From NCBI RefSeq assembly GCF_963666675.1, contig NZ_OY762929.1, positions 5,180,001-5,244,000 of the forward strand: a DNA stretch of 64,000 nucleotides. Reading direction: 5' to 3'. The position numbers were made by a program, and so were the translations under genes. Shown here one piece after another: positions 7,563 through 18,185 of this stretch; position 1 is the stretch's first letter; each line of letters begins with the position of its first letter. The notes beneath the pieces are model-generated. The model worked only from the letters and a program-made list of their open reading frames with translations. It was not told where the DNA came from and ran no database searches. The DNA comes from an uncultured Desulfobacter sp. (GTDB taxonomy: Bacteria; Desulfobacterota; Desulfobacteria; Desulfobacterales; Desulfobacteraceae).

Positions 7563-9281
7563 TTAAACGATAAAGGTATCTACGATCTGTTTTAATTCCG
7601 TAGCCATATTTTTCAAATCAGCTGCACTTGATTCGACTTTGGAACTGCCGGAGGCTATTTGCTCTGATGCTTTACTGACCTCTGTTATATCCTGGGCCAT
7701 TTCACCGGCCACCTGGGTGCTTTGGCTGACATTTTCATTAACTTCCTGGATACCCAGTGACAATTGTTCAACATTTCCGGCGATTTCATGGGTGGCCGCG
7801 GACTGCTGTGTGACTGCCGTGGCGATGGTCACCACCATCTCCTTGACATCATTGATGACATCGGTAATTTCCAAAATGACTTTGCCGGTACCATCCGAGG
7901 TTGTTTGAACATTGTCAACCTTGTCTTGTATATCCGCTGTTGCCTTGGCCGTCTGGGCGGCCAGATCTTTTATCTCGCTTGCAACTACGGCAAAGCCTTT
8001 CCCCGCATCGCCGGCCCTTGCCGCCTCAATCGTCGCATTCAAGGCCAGCAGATTTATCTGATCGGAAATATCATTGATGGTGTCAGTGACTTTGCCGATA
8101 TCTTTGGCCGCCTGGGTCAATTCTCCCATACTGCCTGACGCTTCGGCCACTTTTGCCGTAGCTTGCTCTGAGACTTCCCGGGCAGATTCGGCGGTTCCAG
8201 CAATTTCATTAATTGTTGAATTCATCTCTTCGGCGGCAGAGGCAACCACGGCGGCGTTACTTGAAGACTCTTCCATTGCAGACGCCACAGAGGTCATATT
8301 GACACTCATCTCCTCGGATGCCGCCGCGACCTGGTCGGCACGCTGGTGTGTCTCTGCTGCGTTGGCCGACATCTGGGTGGCGATGGATGCCAATGCGTTG
8401 GATGCGTCCCCAACTTGGTCGGAATTACCGGCCAGTCGTTTGATGATGCCCTGGAGCCTTTCAAGAAAAACATTAAGCCACTTTGCAAGTTCACCGAGTT
8501 CATCCTGACTGCCTATTTCAACCCGTTTTGTTAAATCACCTTCGCCTTCGGCAATATCCTTTACACTGTAAATAATCAGCCCAAGTCCGCGAACAATGCC
8601 GAGTACAATGATTAAACACAAAGAGATGATGCAAATAAAAATGATGCCGCAAAACACGATCATCTTTATCGTGGACGAGGTTACTTTGGCCCTTATTTCC
8701 TGCGTCATTTCCGCTTTGTATGCATCGATATTATCAAGATATACGCCGGAGCCAATCCAGTATTCCGTGCCGGGAATCATTTCCGTATAGCTCAATTTCA
8801 ACGTATCGCCGGCGCCTGGTTTCTCCCATACATATTTGACAAAACCGCCGCCGGCTTTTGCCTGTTCGGCCATTTTCTTCACAAAAAAAGTATTGTTTTT
8901 ATCTTTCAGGCCGTTCAAATCTTTGCCGTGAAGATCCTCTCTGATCGGATGTGCCACCATCGTTGTGTTTTGATAAATCATAAAATAACCGGAGTTATCT
9001 TCTTCAAAACGGATGTCCTTAATATGACGACGAAATACGTTTATCTGCTCGTCTTTGTCTGCGATCTTTTCTATTGCGTGGCCTAATGCCAACGCAACAC
9101 TGTGTGTGGCCACCTTAAGCTTATTTTGTTGATCTTTTAACATCACATCGCCGGTTTTTTGAATCGCCAACACCTCTACAGTACGACTTCCTGATACGGC
9201 AAACCAGATCATTACCACGAAAAGCACCAGTATCGCACCAATAATGAGAGACATTCGTGCTTTGATGGAAAGTCGATTCAT
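7563..9281 (-). CDS. Methyl-accepting chemotaxis protein with single Cache domain
   Basis: 572 residues. N-terminal membrane segment (about 10-30), a periplasmic single-Cache domain (about 45-190; GYFMIYQ, MVAHP, HGKDLNGLKD, YWIGSGVYLD are typical sCache_2 features), second membrane segment (about 208-230), HAMP domain (EGEGDLTKRVE, DELGELAKWLN), and a long signalling coiled coil with the hairpin tip NLLALNATIEAARAGDAGKGFAVVA. It senses a small ligand in the periplasm and controls a CheA kinase; none is in the window. No C-terminal pentapeptide is seen. The ligand is unknown. Confidence 0.93.
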   Translation of the reverse strand: MNRLSIKARMSLIIGAILVLFVVMIWFAVSGSRTVEVLAIQKTGDVMLKDQQNKLKVATHSVALALGHAIEKIADKDEQINVFRRHIKDIRFEEDNSGYFMIYQNTTMVAHPIREDLHGKDLNGLKDKNNTFFVKKMAEQAKAGGGFVKYVWEKPGAGDTLKLSYTEMIPGTEYWIGSGVYLDNIDAYKAEMTQEIRAKVTSSTIKMIVFCGIIFICIISLCLIIVLGIVRGLGLIIYSVKDIAEGEGDLTKRVEIGSQDELGELAKWLNVFLERLQGIIKRLAGNSDQVGDASNALASIATQMSANAAETHQRADQVAAASEEMSVNMTSVASAMEESSSNAAVVASAAEEMNSTINEIAGTAESAREVSEQATAKVAEASGSMGELTQAAKDIGKVTDTINDISDQINLLALNATIEAARAGDAGKGFAVVASEIKDLAAQTAKATADIQDKVDNVQTTSDGTGKVILEITDVINDVKEMVVTIATAVTQQSAATHEIAGNVEQLSLGIQEVNENVSQSTQVAGEMAQDITEVSKASEQIASGSSKVESSAADLKNMATELKQIVDTFIV

Positions 9282-9571
9282 CCTCTTCTCCTGACATTTT
9301 CAATGATTTAAAATTTAGGATTGTTTCATACTGCGTAAGATTTTTTTAATAGTTACATAAGAAATATGATAACGCAATGAAAGAAATACGTCTAAAGGAG
9401 TAAAATTTAAAAACGGGTATTGCCACAGAATAATCTCAGATGTAAATTAAAACCAGTTTTCATCAGCGGCAACGTAACGACCCGGCCCTGATTTTTTGTT
9501 GTGCAGCGCGACACGTGTTGATTTTTCGTAATAGTAAAGGGGCATAAACATTTCCAAGGAAGGACAATAAA
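9282..9571. other. Divergent intergenic region
   Basis: 290 bp, AT-rich, between the divergent chemoreceptor and alpha-2-macroglobulin genes; must hold both promoters. I see no convincing promoter, hairpin or small gene beyond the GGAAGGA site serving 9572. Confidence 0.5.
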
Positions 9572-12500
9572 ATGAAACTTTTTCGCCGATTTTTTTTACG
9601 GATAGTATGGTTATGCCTATTCTGTTTCGCAATCCAGGGGATCGCACAAAGCGCGGAACTGGAAACCCGGTTCGCCGGCCAGCAGACCGTGGACGGCCAA
9701 AACGCCCTGGCGGTGACCTTTTCTTTGCCGTTGGATACAACACAGGACTTAAACAAATATTTCAGTATTATTGAACAAGCGGACGACACACCTGTGGACG
9801 GGGCCTGGATATTGGCCAAGGATACCCAGGTGGCCTATTTCACCCAGATAAAACCGGACACCGCCTATACCATCCGTGTGGAAAAAGGGCTTATGCCTGC
9901 CCAGGGCCAGGCCCTGGCCGAAAAAGCCACATACGAAGTCACCACCCGGTCGGCCCAACCCATGATCGCATTCGGTTCAACGGGATTTATCCTGGCTGCG
10001 GACTTGGTCAAGGGGCTTCCCGTGGACAGCCTGAATATTAACCAGGCGGACATTGATTTTTTCAGGGTGCGGCCCGATGAGCTGACCAACTTCAAAGATG
10101 AATTCTGGGATTCCACATATCTGAGGTATTACCGATCCGATGATCTGGCCAAGATCGCGGATCTTGTCTACACCGGCCGCTGGGATCTGGACATTAAAAA
10201 AGATCTGCGCACCCAGGTCAACATCCCCATCACCCATATCAGGGAACTAAAGACACCCGGCATTTACATTGCCGTACTCCGGGGGGCGGGCCATTATCAA
10301 TACGGCTACCGCATGACCTGGTTCTCCATTTCCGATTTAGGCGTCCATGCCAGGGTCTACGACACATCCATCCGATTTTTTGTCCAGAGCCTTTCATCGG
10401 CAGACCCGATCAAAAAAGCGACAGTCAAGGGATTTGACAAAGAAGGAAAGGCCCTGTTTGAACAATTAACAGACGAAGAGGGCCTGTGCGAGATTAAAGG
10501 ACATTTTGAAAAACCCGCACTGGTATCTGTTTCCAAAAAGAATCATATCAGCCTGATGGCCATGGATACCCCGGCCCTTGACCTGTCGGAATTTACCTTG
10601 GGCCATGCACCATTCAGGCCCCTGGAGCTGTTTGTCTACGGCCCCCGGGACATTTACCGTCCCGGGGAGACCGTTGTGGTGGACGGCATTTTAAGAAACC
10701 GGGATGGTCGGCCGGCCCCGGCAATAAAAGTGGCGGCCAAGGTGATTCAGCCCGACGGGAAAACCATTCGGGAGTTTACCTGGAAGCCGGGTGACGGCAA
10801 CCATTTCAACACCAGTTTTCAGCTGCCCGCCAATGCGCTCACGGGAAAATGGCGGGTGACATTTTCCAATGCAGATAGCAGGTTTGAAGACTATCCCTTC
10901 CTGGTGTCCGAATTTCTGCCCGAACGTATGAAACTGGTCATTGACCAGACCGGGGAAAACATATTGTCTCCGGACGAAGACCTTGCCATCCACATCCAGG
11001 GAGACTTTCTTTACGGGGCGCCTGCAAGCGGCAGTCGTGCCAATGCCGTGATTCATGTGAAACAGGCACGGGATCTCTTCAAAAAGGCATTACCCGGTTT
11101 TGAATTCGGCGGCATTACGGATCTTGTCAACACCACCTACACCAGTGACGATATCCGCCTGGATGAAACGGGAAAAGGCGTTATAAAAGTTGAGAATCAG
11201 TGGCAAGAGGTCACTTCCCCCCACTGGGTCACCGCCAATGTCAGCCTCTACGACGCCGGGGATCGCCCGGTGGTCAGAAATGCATCCTGGCAGGTGTGGC
11301 CGGCCCGGACGCTTGTGGGCATTCGAAACATGTCGGGCACACAGGATGACCCGGATCAGGTTCCCAACAATGACACGGCAACATTTGAAGTGATCCTGGC
11401 CGACACCCAGGGGAACCTGAAGGCGGCAAAGGGATTGAAGGTCACGGTAATCCGGGAGCACCGGGAGTATTACTGGGAATATAAGAACAACGAATGGAAT
11501 TGGGGATTCAACAGCCGGTTCTATCCCGTGGACCGGTTTGATCTTGATATTCCGGCCCCGGGCAAGGCCCAGGTCAATGTGCCTGTTGAATGGGGCGGCT
11601 ATCGCCTGGAGATCAAAAACCCTGCCACCGGCCTGACAACCGCGAAAAGCATCTGGGCGGGATGGCGTCCCGAAGGCCAGGGGCAAAGGGAGATGAACCG
11701 GCCGGACCGGGTGGACCTGACCCTGGACAAACCCGGTTACCGCGGCGGGGACACCGCCCGGGTGACGATCAAAGCCCCCCAGGCCGGCAAAGGCTTTTTG
11801 TTTGTGGATGGTGCGGACAACCTTTTAACCCGGCCCATTGATATTCCTGCCCAGGGCAACGACGTATCCATCCCCATTGATCCCGCCTGGACGCGCCACG
11901 ATCTGTATATATCGGCGCTGATAATCCGGCCCGGAGAGGGCAGGAATGCCAAACTGCCCAAGCGGTCCGTCGGCTTGATCCACCTGCCCTTGGACCGCAC
12001 CGGCCGCCGTTTGAACGTAAACATCCAGGCCCCGGAAAAAACAGAACCCAACCGCCGGGTGGATGTGACGGTCAATCTGACCGATGCCCAGGGTCAGCCT
12101 GCCAAACACGCCATGGTCACCCTGGGTGCCGTGGATTCCGGCATTTTAAACCTGACCCGGTTTAAAACCCCGGACCCATTCGGATACTTTTTTCAGCCCA
12201 GAAAATACAGCCCTGAAATTCATGATATTTATCAAAAACTCATTGAAGCCGCGGACGGCAGCTATGCCAAAATGCGGTTCGGCGGAGACATGGCCACCCT
12301 GACCCGGGGCGGAGACCGGCCTTCGACCGATGTGCAGATCCTGGCCATCGCCCAAAAGGCGGTTGATGCCGACGACCAGGGCAACGCCCTGTTCCACCTG
12401 GACCTTCCGGATTTTGACGGACAGGTTCGGATCATGGCCATTGCCCATACCGACGACACCTTTGGCTCCGGTGACAAGGAGCTGATCCTGGCTTCGCCCA

Positions 12501-14428
12501 TCGTGGTCCAGGCCACCATGCCGCGGTTTCTCTCCTGTGGAGACCAGGGCTTTATCATGCTGGAACTGAACAATTTGACGGAGATTGCCCAGAATATAAA
12601 CCTGGAAACGGAGATTTTCGGGCCGGTCTCTTTCACGGGCCAGGCCAATCACACATTAGCGCTTGCCCCCCATAAACGTCAAAACATCAAACTGCCGATT
12701 ACGGCAGGCACCACAGCGGGCCGGGCACACATCACCTGCCGGATCAAAGGCATCCAGGGACCGGATGTCTCACCGGAAATGACCAAAACCTGGTTCCTGG
12801 AAACCCGGTCTCCCTATCCCCATAAAACCCGAACCTGGCTTAAACTACTGACGCCGGGACAGCAGTTTTCCGCACCATCAGCCGCTTTGAATACCCTGGT
12901 GCCAGATACGTTAACCGTTATGGCCGGCCTGGATTCGGAGCCGCCGGTGAACCTGGCCCAGCATGTCAGTGAATTGCTGGCCTATCCATACGGCTGTCTC
13001 GAGCAGACCGTATCCGGCTTTTTTCCCCATATACTGCTCTCCTTTGATCAGTTTACACAACTGGGGGTTGAGGCAGGCACCAAAGAGGCCACAGGTAAAA
13101 AAATCAGGCTCGGCGTCCAGCGTCTGCTTGAAAAACAGAAAAGTAACGGATCATTCGGTCTGTGGAGTTCCCGCAGTCCGGAGAGCCCATGGCTGACGGC
13201 CTACGCCACCCATATGATGATTGAAGCGGTGGACGCAGGGTATGAAGTGCCGGTGAGTGCGGTGAAAAAGGCGCTCACGCGCCTTGTCGTATATGTGCGC
13301 CGCCCCAAAGCCATTCCCTGTCCCGGGTGGAGCGACTGCAAGATGTTCAGGGCATCCACCCGTGCCTATGCCGCATTTGTGCTTGCCCGGGTCAATTCCC
13401 TGGGACTTTCGGATGCCAGAAACGTCTATGCCTATGTGAAAGCCAACCACCCCACCCCCTTGGGCCTGGTCCATGCGGGTACGGCCCTTGGGCTTGCCGG
13501 AGACAGAACAAAGGGCTTTGAAGCCTTTGACCTGGCCTTGAGAACCCGGCGGGATGAACGCCGGGCGTATGGCGGCGACTTCGGTTCCAATGTCCGGGAT
13601 CTTGCGGCGGCCTACTATTATGTGACCACCTATTTTGCCGACTATAAATTCCGGGGGGTGTTCCTCCACGACCTTTCAGCCGAGCTTAAAGAACGGCAGT
13701 GGCTCTCCACCCAGGAGCGAAACAGCCTGGTTATGGCTGGGGCGGCAAAACTGGCCCAGCCAGCCGGGGCTTGGAATGCAAATGTAACCGTAGGCGGTAA
13801 AACCGGCACCCATACCGGTAAGGGTGCAGGCCGGGTGATCTTCACAAAGGGCACTGCAGCCAAAGGATTTACCGTAAAAAATACAGGCAAATCCAATCTT
13901 TATCTGGATCTTGTACTCACCGGGTATCCCAATACCCTGCCCGCCCCCCAAAGCAACGGCGTCAGCATTTCCAGACAGTTTCTAGATACCAACGCAAAGG
14001 GTGTGGATATTTCCAAGGTGGTCTCCGGGGACCGGATCATTGTGGCCTTGGAGATTCAGTCCGAAAAACAACGACTCCCCCATGCCCTGGTGGTGGATAT
14101 GCTGCCTGCCGGTTTTGAACTGGAAGATCCCAATGTGTCCGGTTCATTTCTCATTGATGATATTAAGGTGGACGGCAAACCCATCGCCCAATGGCATAAG
14201 GATTGCGATACGGCCCACACCGAATACAGGGATGACAGATTTATCTCGGCCCTGAATCTTGGATACAGTGAGACCTGCCGGATTTTTTATGCGGTTCGGG
14301 TGGTCAGTCCCGGTGCATTCAAACTGCCGCCGCCCCTGGTGGAAGATATGTACCGCCCTTATATCCGGGGGGTGGGTAAGACCGTTGAGCAGATCCGTGT
14401 CGATTCTCCCGCTGCCGCCGGAAACTGA
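9572..14428 (+). CDS. yfhM: Bacterial alpha-2-macroglobulin (thioester type)
   Basis: 1618 residues, close to the usual 1500-1650. Signal peptide (1-28), then macroglobulin and bait-type domains; MG-like segments such as GPRDIYRPGETV (near 360) are clear. The thioester motif CLEQ is intact at Cys1142-Gln1145, placing it among thioester-bearing members that trap attacking proteases covalently. It sits directly upstream of a DUF59 gene and a penicillin-binding protein 1C gene; the yfhM-pbpC pairing is known and suggests protection of the envelope after wall breach. GGAAGGA lies 7 nt before the ATG. No lipobox cysteine is obvious after the signal peptide, so it is probably soluble or anchored by an uncleaved signal. 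Confidence 0.94.
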   Translation: MKLFRRFFLRIVWLCLFCFAIQGIAQSAELETRFAGQQTVDGQNALAVTFSLPLDTTQDLNKYFSIIEQADDTPVDGAWILAKDTQVAYFTQIKPDTAYTIRVEKGLMPAQGQALAEKATYEVTTRSAQPMIAFGSTGFILAADLVKGLPVDSLNINQADIDFFRVRPDELTNFKDEFWDSTYLRYYRSDDLAKIADLVYTGRWDLDIKKDLRTQVNIPITHIRELKTPGIYIAVLRGAGHYQYGYRMTWFSISDLGVHARVYDTSIRFFVQSLSSADPIKKATVKGFDKEGKALFEQLTDEEGLCEIKGHFEKPALVSVSKKNHISLMAMDTPALDLSEFTLGHAPFRPLELFVYGPRDIYRPGETVVVDGILRNRDGRPAPAIKVAAKVIQPDGKTIREFTWKPGDGNHFNTSFQLPANALTGKWRVTFSNADSRFEDYPFLVSEFLPERMKLVIDQTGENILSPDEDLAIHIQGDFLYGAPASGSRANAVIHVKQARDLFKKALPGFEFGGITDLVNTTYTSDDIRLDETGKGVIKVENQWQEVTSPHWVTANVSLYDAGDRPVVRNASWQVWPARTLVGIRNMSGTQDDPDQVPNNDTATFEVILADTQGNLKAAKGLKVTVIREHREYYWEYKNNEWNWGFNSRFYPVDRFDLDIPAPGKAQVNVPVEWGGYRLEIKNPATGLTTAKSIWAGWRPEGQGQREMNRPDRVDLTLDKPGYRGGDTARVTIKAPQAGKGFLFVDGADNLLTRPIDIPAQGNDVSIPIDPAWTRHDLYISALIIRPGEGRNAKLPKRSVGLIHLPLDRTGRRLNVNIQAPEKTEPNRRVDVTVNLTDAQGQPAKHAMVTLGAVDSGILNLTRFKTPDPFGYFFQPRKYSPEIHDIYQKLIEAADGSYAKMRFGGDMATLTRGGDRPSTDVQILAIAQKAVDADDQGNALFHLDLPDFDGQVRIMAIAHTDDTFGSGDKELILASPIVVQATMPRFLSCGDQGFIMLELNNLTEIAQNINLETEIFGPVSFTGQANHTLALAPHKRQNIKLPITAGTTAGRAHITCRIKGIQGPDVSPEMTKTWFLETRSPYPHKTRTWLKLLTPGQQFSAPSAALNTLVPDTLTVMAGLDSEPPVNLAQHVSELLAYPYGCLEQTVSGFFPHILLSFDQFTQLGVEAGTKEATGKKIRLGVQRLLEKQKSNGSFGLWSSRSPESPWLTAYATHMMIEAVDAGYEVPVSAVKKALTRLVVYVRRPKAIPCPGWSDCKMFRASTRAYAAFVLARVNSLGLSDARNVYAYVKANHPTPLGLVHAGTALGLAGDRTKGFEAFDLALRTRRDERRAYGGDFGSNVRDLAAAYYYVTTYFADYKFRGVFLHDLSAELKERQWLSTQERNSLVMAGAAKLAQPAGAWNANVTVGGKTGTHTGKGAGRVIFTKGTAAKGFTVKNTGKSNLYLDLVLTGYPNTLPAPQSNGVSISRQFLDTNAKGVDISKVVSGDRIIVALEIQSEKQRLPHALVVDMLPAGFELEDPNVSGSFLIDDIKVDGKPIAQWHKDCDTAHTEYRDDRFISALNLGYSETCRIFYAVRVVSPGAFKLPPPLVEDMYRPYIRGVGKTVEQIRVDSPAAAGN

Positions 14429-14429
14429 T

Positions 14430-14705
14430 ATGACCGATCCTTTCGTTCAAGCAACCGTCGACCGGATCCTGGACCATGTCAAAAATCCAGAATCCGGACT
14501 GAGTCTGGCCCAGTTGGGTCTGGTCAAAAAGGTCAGGGTCAGTGCGGAACAAAAAAAACTGACCCTTTTTCTGAAAGGCATATCTGGGCCCAAAGCCTGC
14601 TGTGCGATGATAAATTATGTCGTTCTGGAACATCTTGAATTGCAGATAAAACAAGCATTTCAAAGGGATTTTCCCGGCTTTGAGATCTGCCTGGCCAATG
14701 GGTGA
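14430..14705 (+). CDS. DUF59/MIP18-like small protein
   Basis: 91 residues starting at ATG 14430, two bases after the alpha-2-macroglobulin stop. A longer frame upstream is only read-through. VDRILDHVKNPESGLSLAQLGLVKKV followed by LTLFLKG and PKACCAMINYVV matches the MIP18/PaaD-type fold, in which an opening helix leads to a GLV strand. Such proteins assist iron-sulfur cluster maturation or act as small adaptors. Two adjacent cysteines (CC) could bind metal. Placement between alpha-2-macroglobulin and pbpC is unexpected for an iron-sulfur factor; the role here is unknown. Confidence 0.7.
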   Translation: MTDPFVQATVDRILDHVKNPESGLSLAQLGLVKKVRVSAEQKKLTLFLKGISGPKACCAMINYVVLEHLELQIKQAFQRDFPGFEICLANG

Positions 14706-17082
14706 AACACCACGGCGCATGACCCGAAAAGCGACATTGATTGGCGGAATCCTGCTCTTTGTTCTGGTGGTCGGCGGTGTCTGCTTCATCGCCTTGGACC
14801 ATTTATTCCCCTTTAACATTACGGGACGGTCCGTATCCACCGTGATTACGGACCGCCACCAGGCACCCTTGCGGGCCTTTGCCGACAAAAACGGGATATG
14901 GCGTTACCCGGCAAGACCCGGCCAGGTGTCCTCCTTGTACCTCCAAGCCCTTCTGGCCTATGAAGACCGCTGGTTCTATTACCACCCCGGTATCAACCCC
15001 CTGGCCATCGGACGGGCGTTTTTCCAAAACCTGGCCCACGGCCGGGTCGTCTCCGGCGGATCAACGCTCACCATGCAGACCGCCCGGATTCTTGACATGC
15101 AAAACCAAGGAAACGGACCGGCGCTCCCCCAATTTTTACCACGCATGGGTGTCAAGCTGCGCCAGATGTTCAGGGCGCTTCAGCTGGAATATCACTTTAC
15201 CAAGGCCGAAATCCTTGGGCTATATCTCACCCACGCCCCGTTTGGTGCTAATATTGAAGGCATCCAGGCGGCCTCCTATACCTGGCTGGGAAAGGCTGCA
15301 ACGGAGATGACCCGGGCTGAAGCGGCGCTGATGGCCGTACTGCCCCAGGCCCCGTCCAGATACCGGCCCGACCGCCACCCTGACAGGGCGGCCAAGGCCA
15401 GGGACAAGGTGCTTGACCGAATGGCCCGGTTCGGCATCTGGACGGCAGACCAGATCAAAGCCGCCAAACAGGAGCCGGTGCTCTCTTTCAGATTTCCCAC
15501 ATCCATGACAGCGCCCTTGGCGGCACGGCGCCTGAAAGCCCTTTACCCGGACGCCGAAGTGATCAACACGTATATTGATGAAAACCTGCAGATGAACACG
15601 GCAGCGCTTTTGCGGGCATATATGGAACGACTGCCCCCAAAACAGTCGGGTGCCGTGCTGGTGGTCAATCACAAAACCCTGGAAATTGAAGCCTATGCCG
15701 GATCTGGGGACTTTTTCAATTCATCCCGGCTGGGGCATGTGGATATGATCCAGGCCCTGAGATCCCCGGGTTCCACATTAAAGCCCTTTATTTACGGCCT
15801 TGCCATGGACCATGGGCTGATTCATTCCCATTCCATGCTTCTGGACGTGCCGCGCTACAAGAAAGCGTATAACCCGGGCAATTTCACCCGGGGATTTTCA
15901 GGACCCGTCACCGTGACCCGGGCATTGCAGGACTCCTTGAATCTGCCTGCGGTCCAGGTGCTGGAGGCCTATGGACCGGGGCGTTTCCACGACAGATTGC
16001 GCAACGCCGGGGCCCGGTTTCAATTCAAAGGCAAACCCAATCTCTCCATGGCCCTGGGGGGTGTGGGCACAAGCCTGGAATCCCTGGTGACCCTGTATAC
16101 AGCCATCGGACGCAGGGGCATTGCGGGTAAACCGCGTTTAACGCCCATGGAACCCATTCAGGAGCGGTATCTGATGAGTCCCGGAGCCGCCTTTATCATC
16201 CGGGATATCCTGATCCGGCCCTTTCCGGGCAGGCAGGGCGTCGGCAGGTTGTCCGGCGCATTGTCCATGGCATGGAAAACCGGTACCAGCTACGGATTCA
16301 GGGATGCCTGGGCCATGGGCCTCAAGGGGGATTACACGGTGGGGGTATGGATCGGACGGCCCGACGGTTCGCCGTCCCCGGGACAGTACGGCGCCATAAC
16401 GGCCCTTCCGCTGCTTGGCCAGGTAATGGAGAGTTTGGATTCCGGGACGGGAACAGGGACATCACCTGAAAACGTATCAAAGAAGACCATATGCTGGCCG
16501 TCCGGACTTGCTGCATCGGAAATCCGGGGGAAGGCTAAGGGGGCCTGTGCCCAAAAATTTGAAGCCTGGATACTGGCCGGACAGGTCCCCCCGACCATGA
16601 CCGGAGAAACCGGCCTCACCGCCCCTCTCATCCGGACATTCTGGGTGGATAAAAAAGGCCAGCGGGCAACACCGGCCTGCGGCGGTATTGAAAAGCGAAC
16701 GATTGCCTTGTGGCCATGGCAGGCGGAGCCCTTTATCCCTGCTCCCCGGCGACGGGCAGCCGTGCTGCCCAAGGATTCACCCGCCTGCCCCGGTATGGCA
16801 CCTCTGGTTTTACCTGATATCCGGATTATTTCCGTCTCAGACAACAGCATCCTTACCCGCCAACCCGGGCAGACAACATTCCCCACCATTCCCCTAAGAG
16901 CCCTTGGCGGCAGGGGTGAATGCCAATGGTTCTTGAACCAGAAGCCCCTGATGAATGCCGACGGTTCTGCCCCGTTTTTTATGCCCCTGCCGGTGCCGGG
17001 ACAATATCACTTGGCCGTAGTGGATGAATCCGGCAGTTTTGACCAGGTAAGTTTTTCCGTTATCGAACTCAATCCTTTATAA
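14698..17082 (+). CDS. pbpC: Penicillin-binding protein 1C
   Basis: About 794 residues from ATG 14698, which overlaps the preceding stop as ATGGGTGA; a TTG at 14680 would add six residues. One N-terminal membrane anchor (10-35), then the GT51 glycosyltransferase domain with YEDRWFYYHPGINP, then the transpeptidase domain with SxxK (SPGSTLKPF), SLN (QDSLNLPAVQ) and KTG (WKTGTSYGFRDAW), and finally a PBP1C-type C-terminal beta domain (about 690-794). It polymerises and cross-links peptidoglycan. The overlap implies translational coupling to the DUF59 gene and joint expression with yfhM. Confidence 0.95.
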   Translation: MGETPRRMTRKATLIGGILLFVLVVGGVCFIALDHLFPFNITGRSVSTVITDRHQAPLRAFADKNGIWRYPARPGQVSSLYLQALLAYEDRWFYYHPGINPLAIGRAFFQNLAHGRVVSGGSTLTMQTARILDMQNQGNGPALPQFLPRMGVKLRQMFRALQLEYHFTKAEILGLYLTHAPFGANIEGIQAASYTWLGKAATEMTRAEAALMAVLPQAPSRYRPDRHPDRAAKARDKVLDRMARFGIWTADQIKAAKQEPVLSFRFPTSMTAPLAARRLKALYPDAEVINTYIDENLQMNTAALLRAYMERLPPKQSGAVLVVNHKTLEIEAYAGSGDFFNSSRLGHVDMIQALRSPGSTLKPFIYGLAMDHGLIHSHSMLLDVPRYKKAYNPGNFTRGFSGPVTVTRALQDSLNLPAVQVLEAYGPGRFHDRLRNAGARFQFKGKPNLSMALGGVGTSLESLVTLYTAIGRRGIAGKPRLTPMEPIQERYLMSPGAAFIIRDILIRPFPGRQGVGRLSGALSMAWKTGTSYGFRDAWAMGLKGDYTVGVWIGRPDGSPSPGQYGAITALPLLGQVMESLDSGTGTGTSPENVSKKTICWPSGLAASEIRGKAKGACAQKFEAWILAGQVPPTMTGETGLTAPLIRTFWVDKKGQRATPACGGIEKRTIALWPWQAEPFIPAPRRRAAVLPKDSPACPGMAPLVLPDIRIISVSDNSILTRQPGQTTFPTIPLRALGGRGECQWFLNQKPLMNADGSAPFFMPLPVPGQYHLAVVDESGSFDQVSFSVIELNPL

Positions 17083-17148
17083 AATCTCATAGTTACGACC
17101 AACAAATGAACTTTTTTATTCACCTGCCTTGCAAAGCAAAAGCGCTTT

Positions 17149-18165
17149 TCAGTCGATGGAACTACCACGCCTTAGACGTTGTGAACGATATAAATTAATC
17201 AATGATTTACTAAAACTGCTTTTAGGAAAATGCGCTTTTAAAATATCTAAAATAGGCATGTCCGTCTTATAACTTAAGGCATCGCCAAACAGTTCACTGA
17301 GCACACTGTTTGCAAGGTATCGCAATTCAGGTTTTTTATTATTAAGTCCAATGGCGTATGGCTCAATTGTAAAATATGTCCGGGAAACAACCAACTCCGG
17401 ATGATTTGAATAGTGTTTCTGTAAAGCAAGCAGGATCTCACGATCGGCAAGATACGCGTTGAATTCTCCATCTATCAGCGCCTGTACACCTTTATAATGA
17501 TCAAACCGGGGGTTATTACAATCGATTTCAACATTATCGCCATAACCCAATTCAGATTTCACTTTGTTTTCGATATCCTTATCCACTTTTTCAGATGTGG
17601 TGCTTTTTAAATATCCTATTTTGATAACAGCGTCCTTGCCCTCTTTTTTAAATACCGGGGCGTCCTTATACATGACAGACACACCGCTCACAAAGGTAAA
17701 GAGGCTGAAATCGGCGACACGCATCCGTTCAAGGGTTACGGTTGTTGCGCCGCATAATATATCAATGGTACCGTCTGCAAGATAAGGCAACCTGTTTTGG
17801 GCCGTAACTTCGACAACGTTTATATGATAATTGAACGTTTTGGGATCACGGGCTTTTTCTATGATTTTTTTACAAATTTCAACCGAAAACCCGTCATAGG
17901 GACCTAATGGCCCCTCCCCCGTATCTCTTTCCTTAGTATTCTTTAGGTAAGAAAATGGAGGCGCATCAACCCTTACGCCCACAGTCAGTTTGACTTTTTC
18001 CTGCTCGGCAAAGCTCATGCCTGTGAAAAAAATCATAACAATCACCAGGGCTGTTATCATAATTCCAGACGTGGTGAAGATAGACCTTTTTTCATGGATT
18101 TCTCTGTAATCAGTTTCGTCAAATATTATTCTCCCTGCCCGTATTTCTCCCGGTCTATGGCACAT
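17149..18165 (-). CDS. Membrane-anchored or secreted family-3 substrate-binding protein
   Basis: 338 residues. A 35-residue hydrophilic lead precedes a hydrophobic segment (about 36-53), then the SBP family-3 fold: KLTVGVRVDAPPFSYL, GFSVEICKKI, RLPYLADGTIDILCGATTVTLERMRVADFSL. These proteins bind amino acids or similar small anions. The start is supported by GAGGAGG 4 nt before ATG 18165, so the long lead seems real, and the domain could be tethered to the inner membrane. No ABC permease or ATPase is nearby. Instead the gene lies 20 bp behind a large membrane protein, suggesting it is a sensor or partner of that protein. Confidence 0.82.
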   Translation of the reverse strand: MCHRPGEIRAGRIIFDETDYREIHEKRSIFTTSGIMITALVIVMIFFTGMSFAEQEKVKLTVGVRVDAPPFSYLKNTKERDTGEGPLGPYDGFSVEICKKIIEKARDPKTFNYHINVVEVTAQNRLPYLADGTIDILCGATTVTLERMRVADFSLFTFVSGVSVMYKDAPVFKKEGKDAVIKIGYLKSTTSEKVDKDIENKVKSELGYGDNVEIDCNNPRFDHYKGVQALIDGEFNAYLADREILLALQKHYSNHPELVVSRTYFTIEPYAIGLNNKKPELRYLANSVLSELFGDALSYKTDMPILDILKAHFPKSSFSKSLINLYRSQRLRRGSSID

Positions 18166-18185
18166 ACTTCCTCCTCAAATTATCT

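Noticed and set aside
14259..14429. Longer start for the DUF59 gene inside the alpha-2-macroglobulin gene
   Set aside because: Upstream codons are the overlapping frame of the preceding gene; ATG 14430 gives the full domain.
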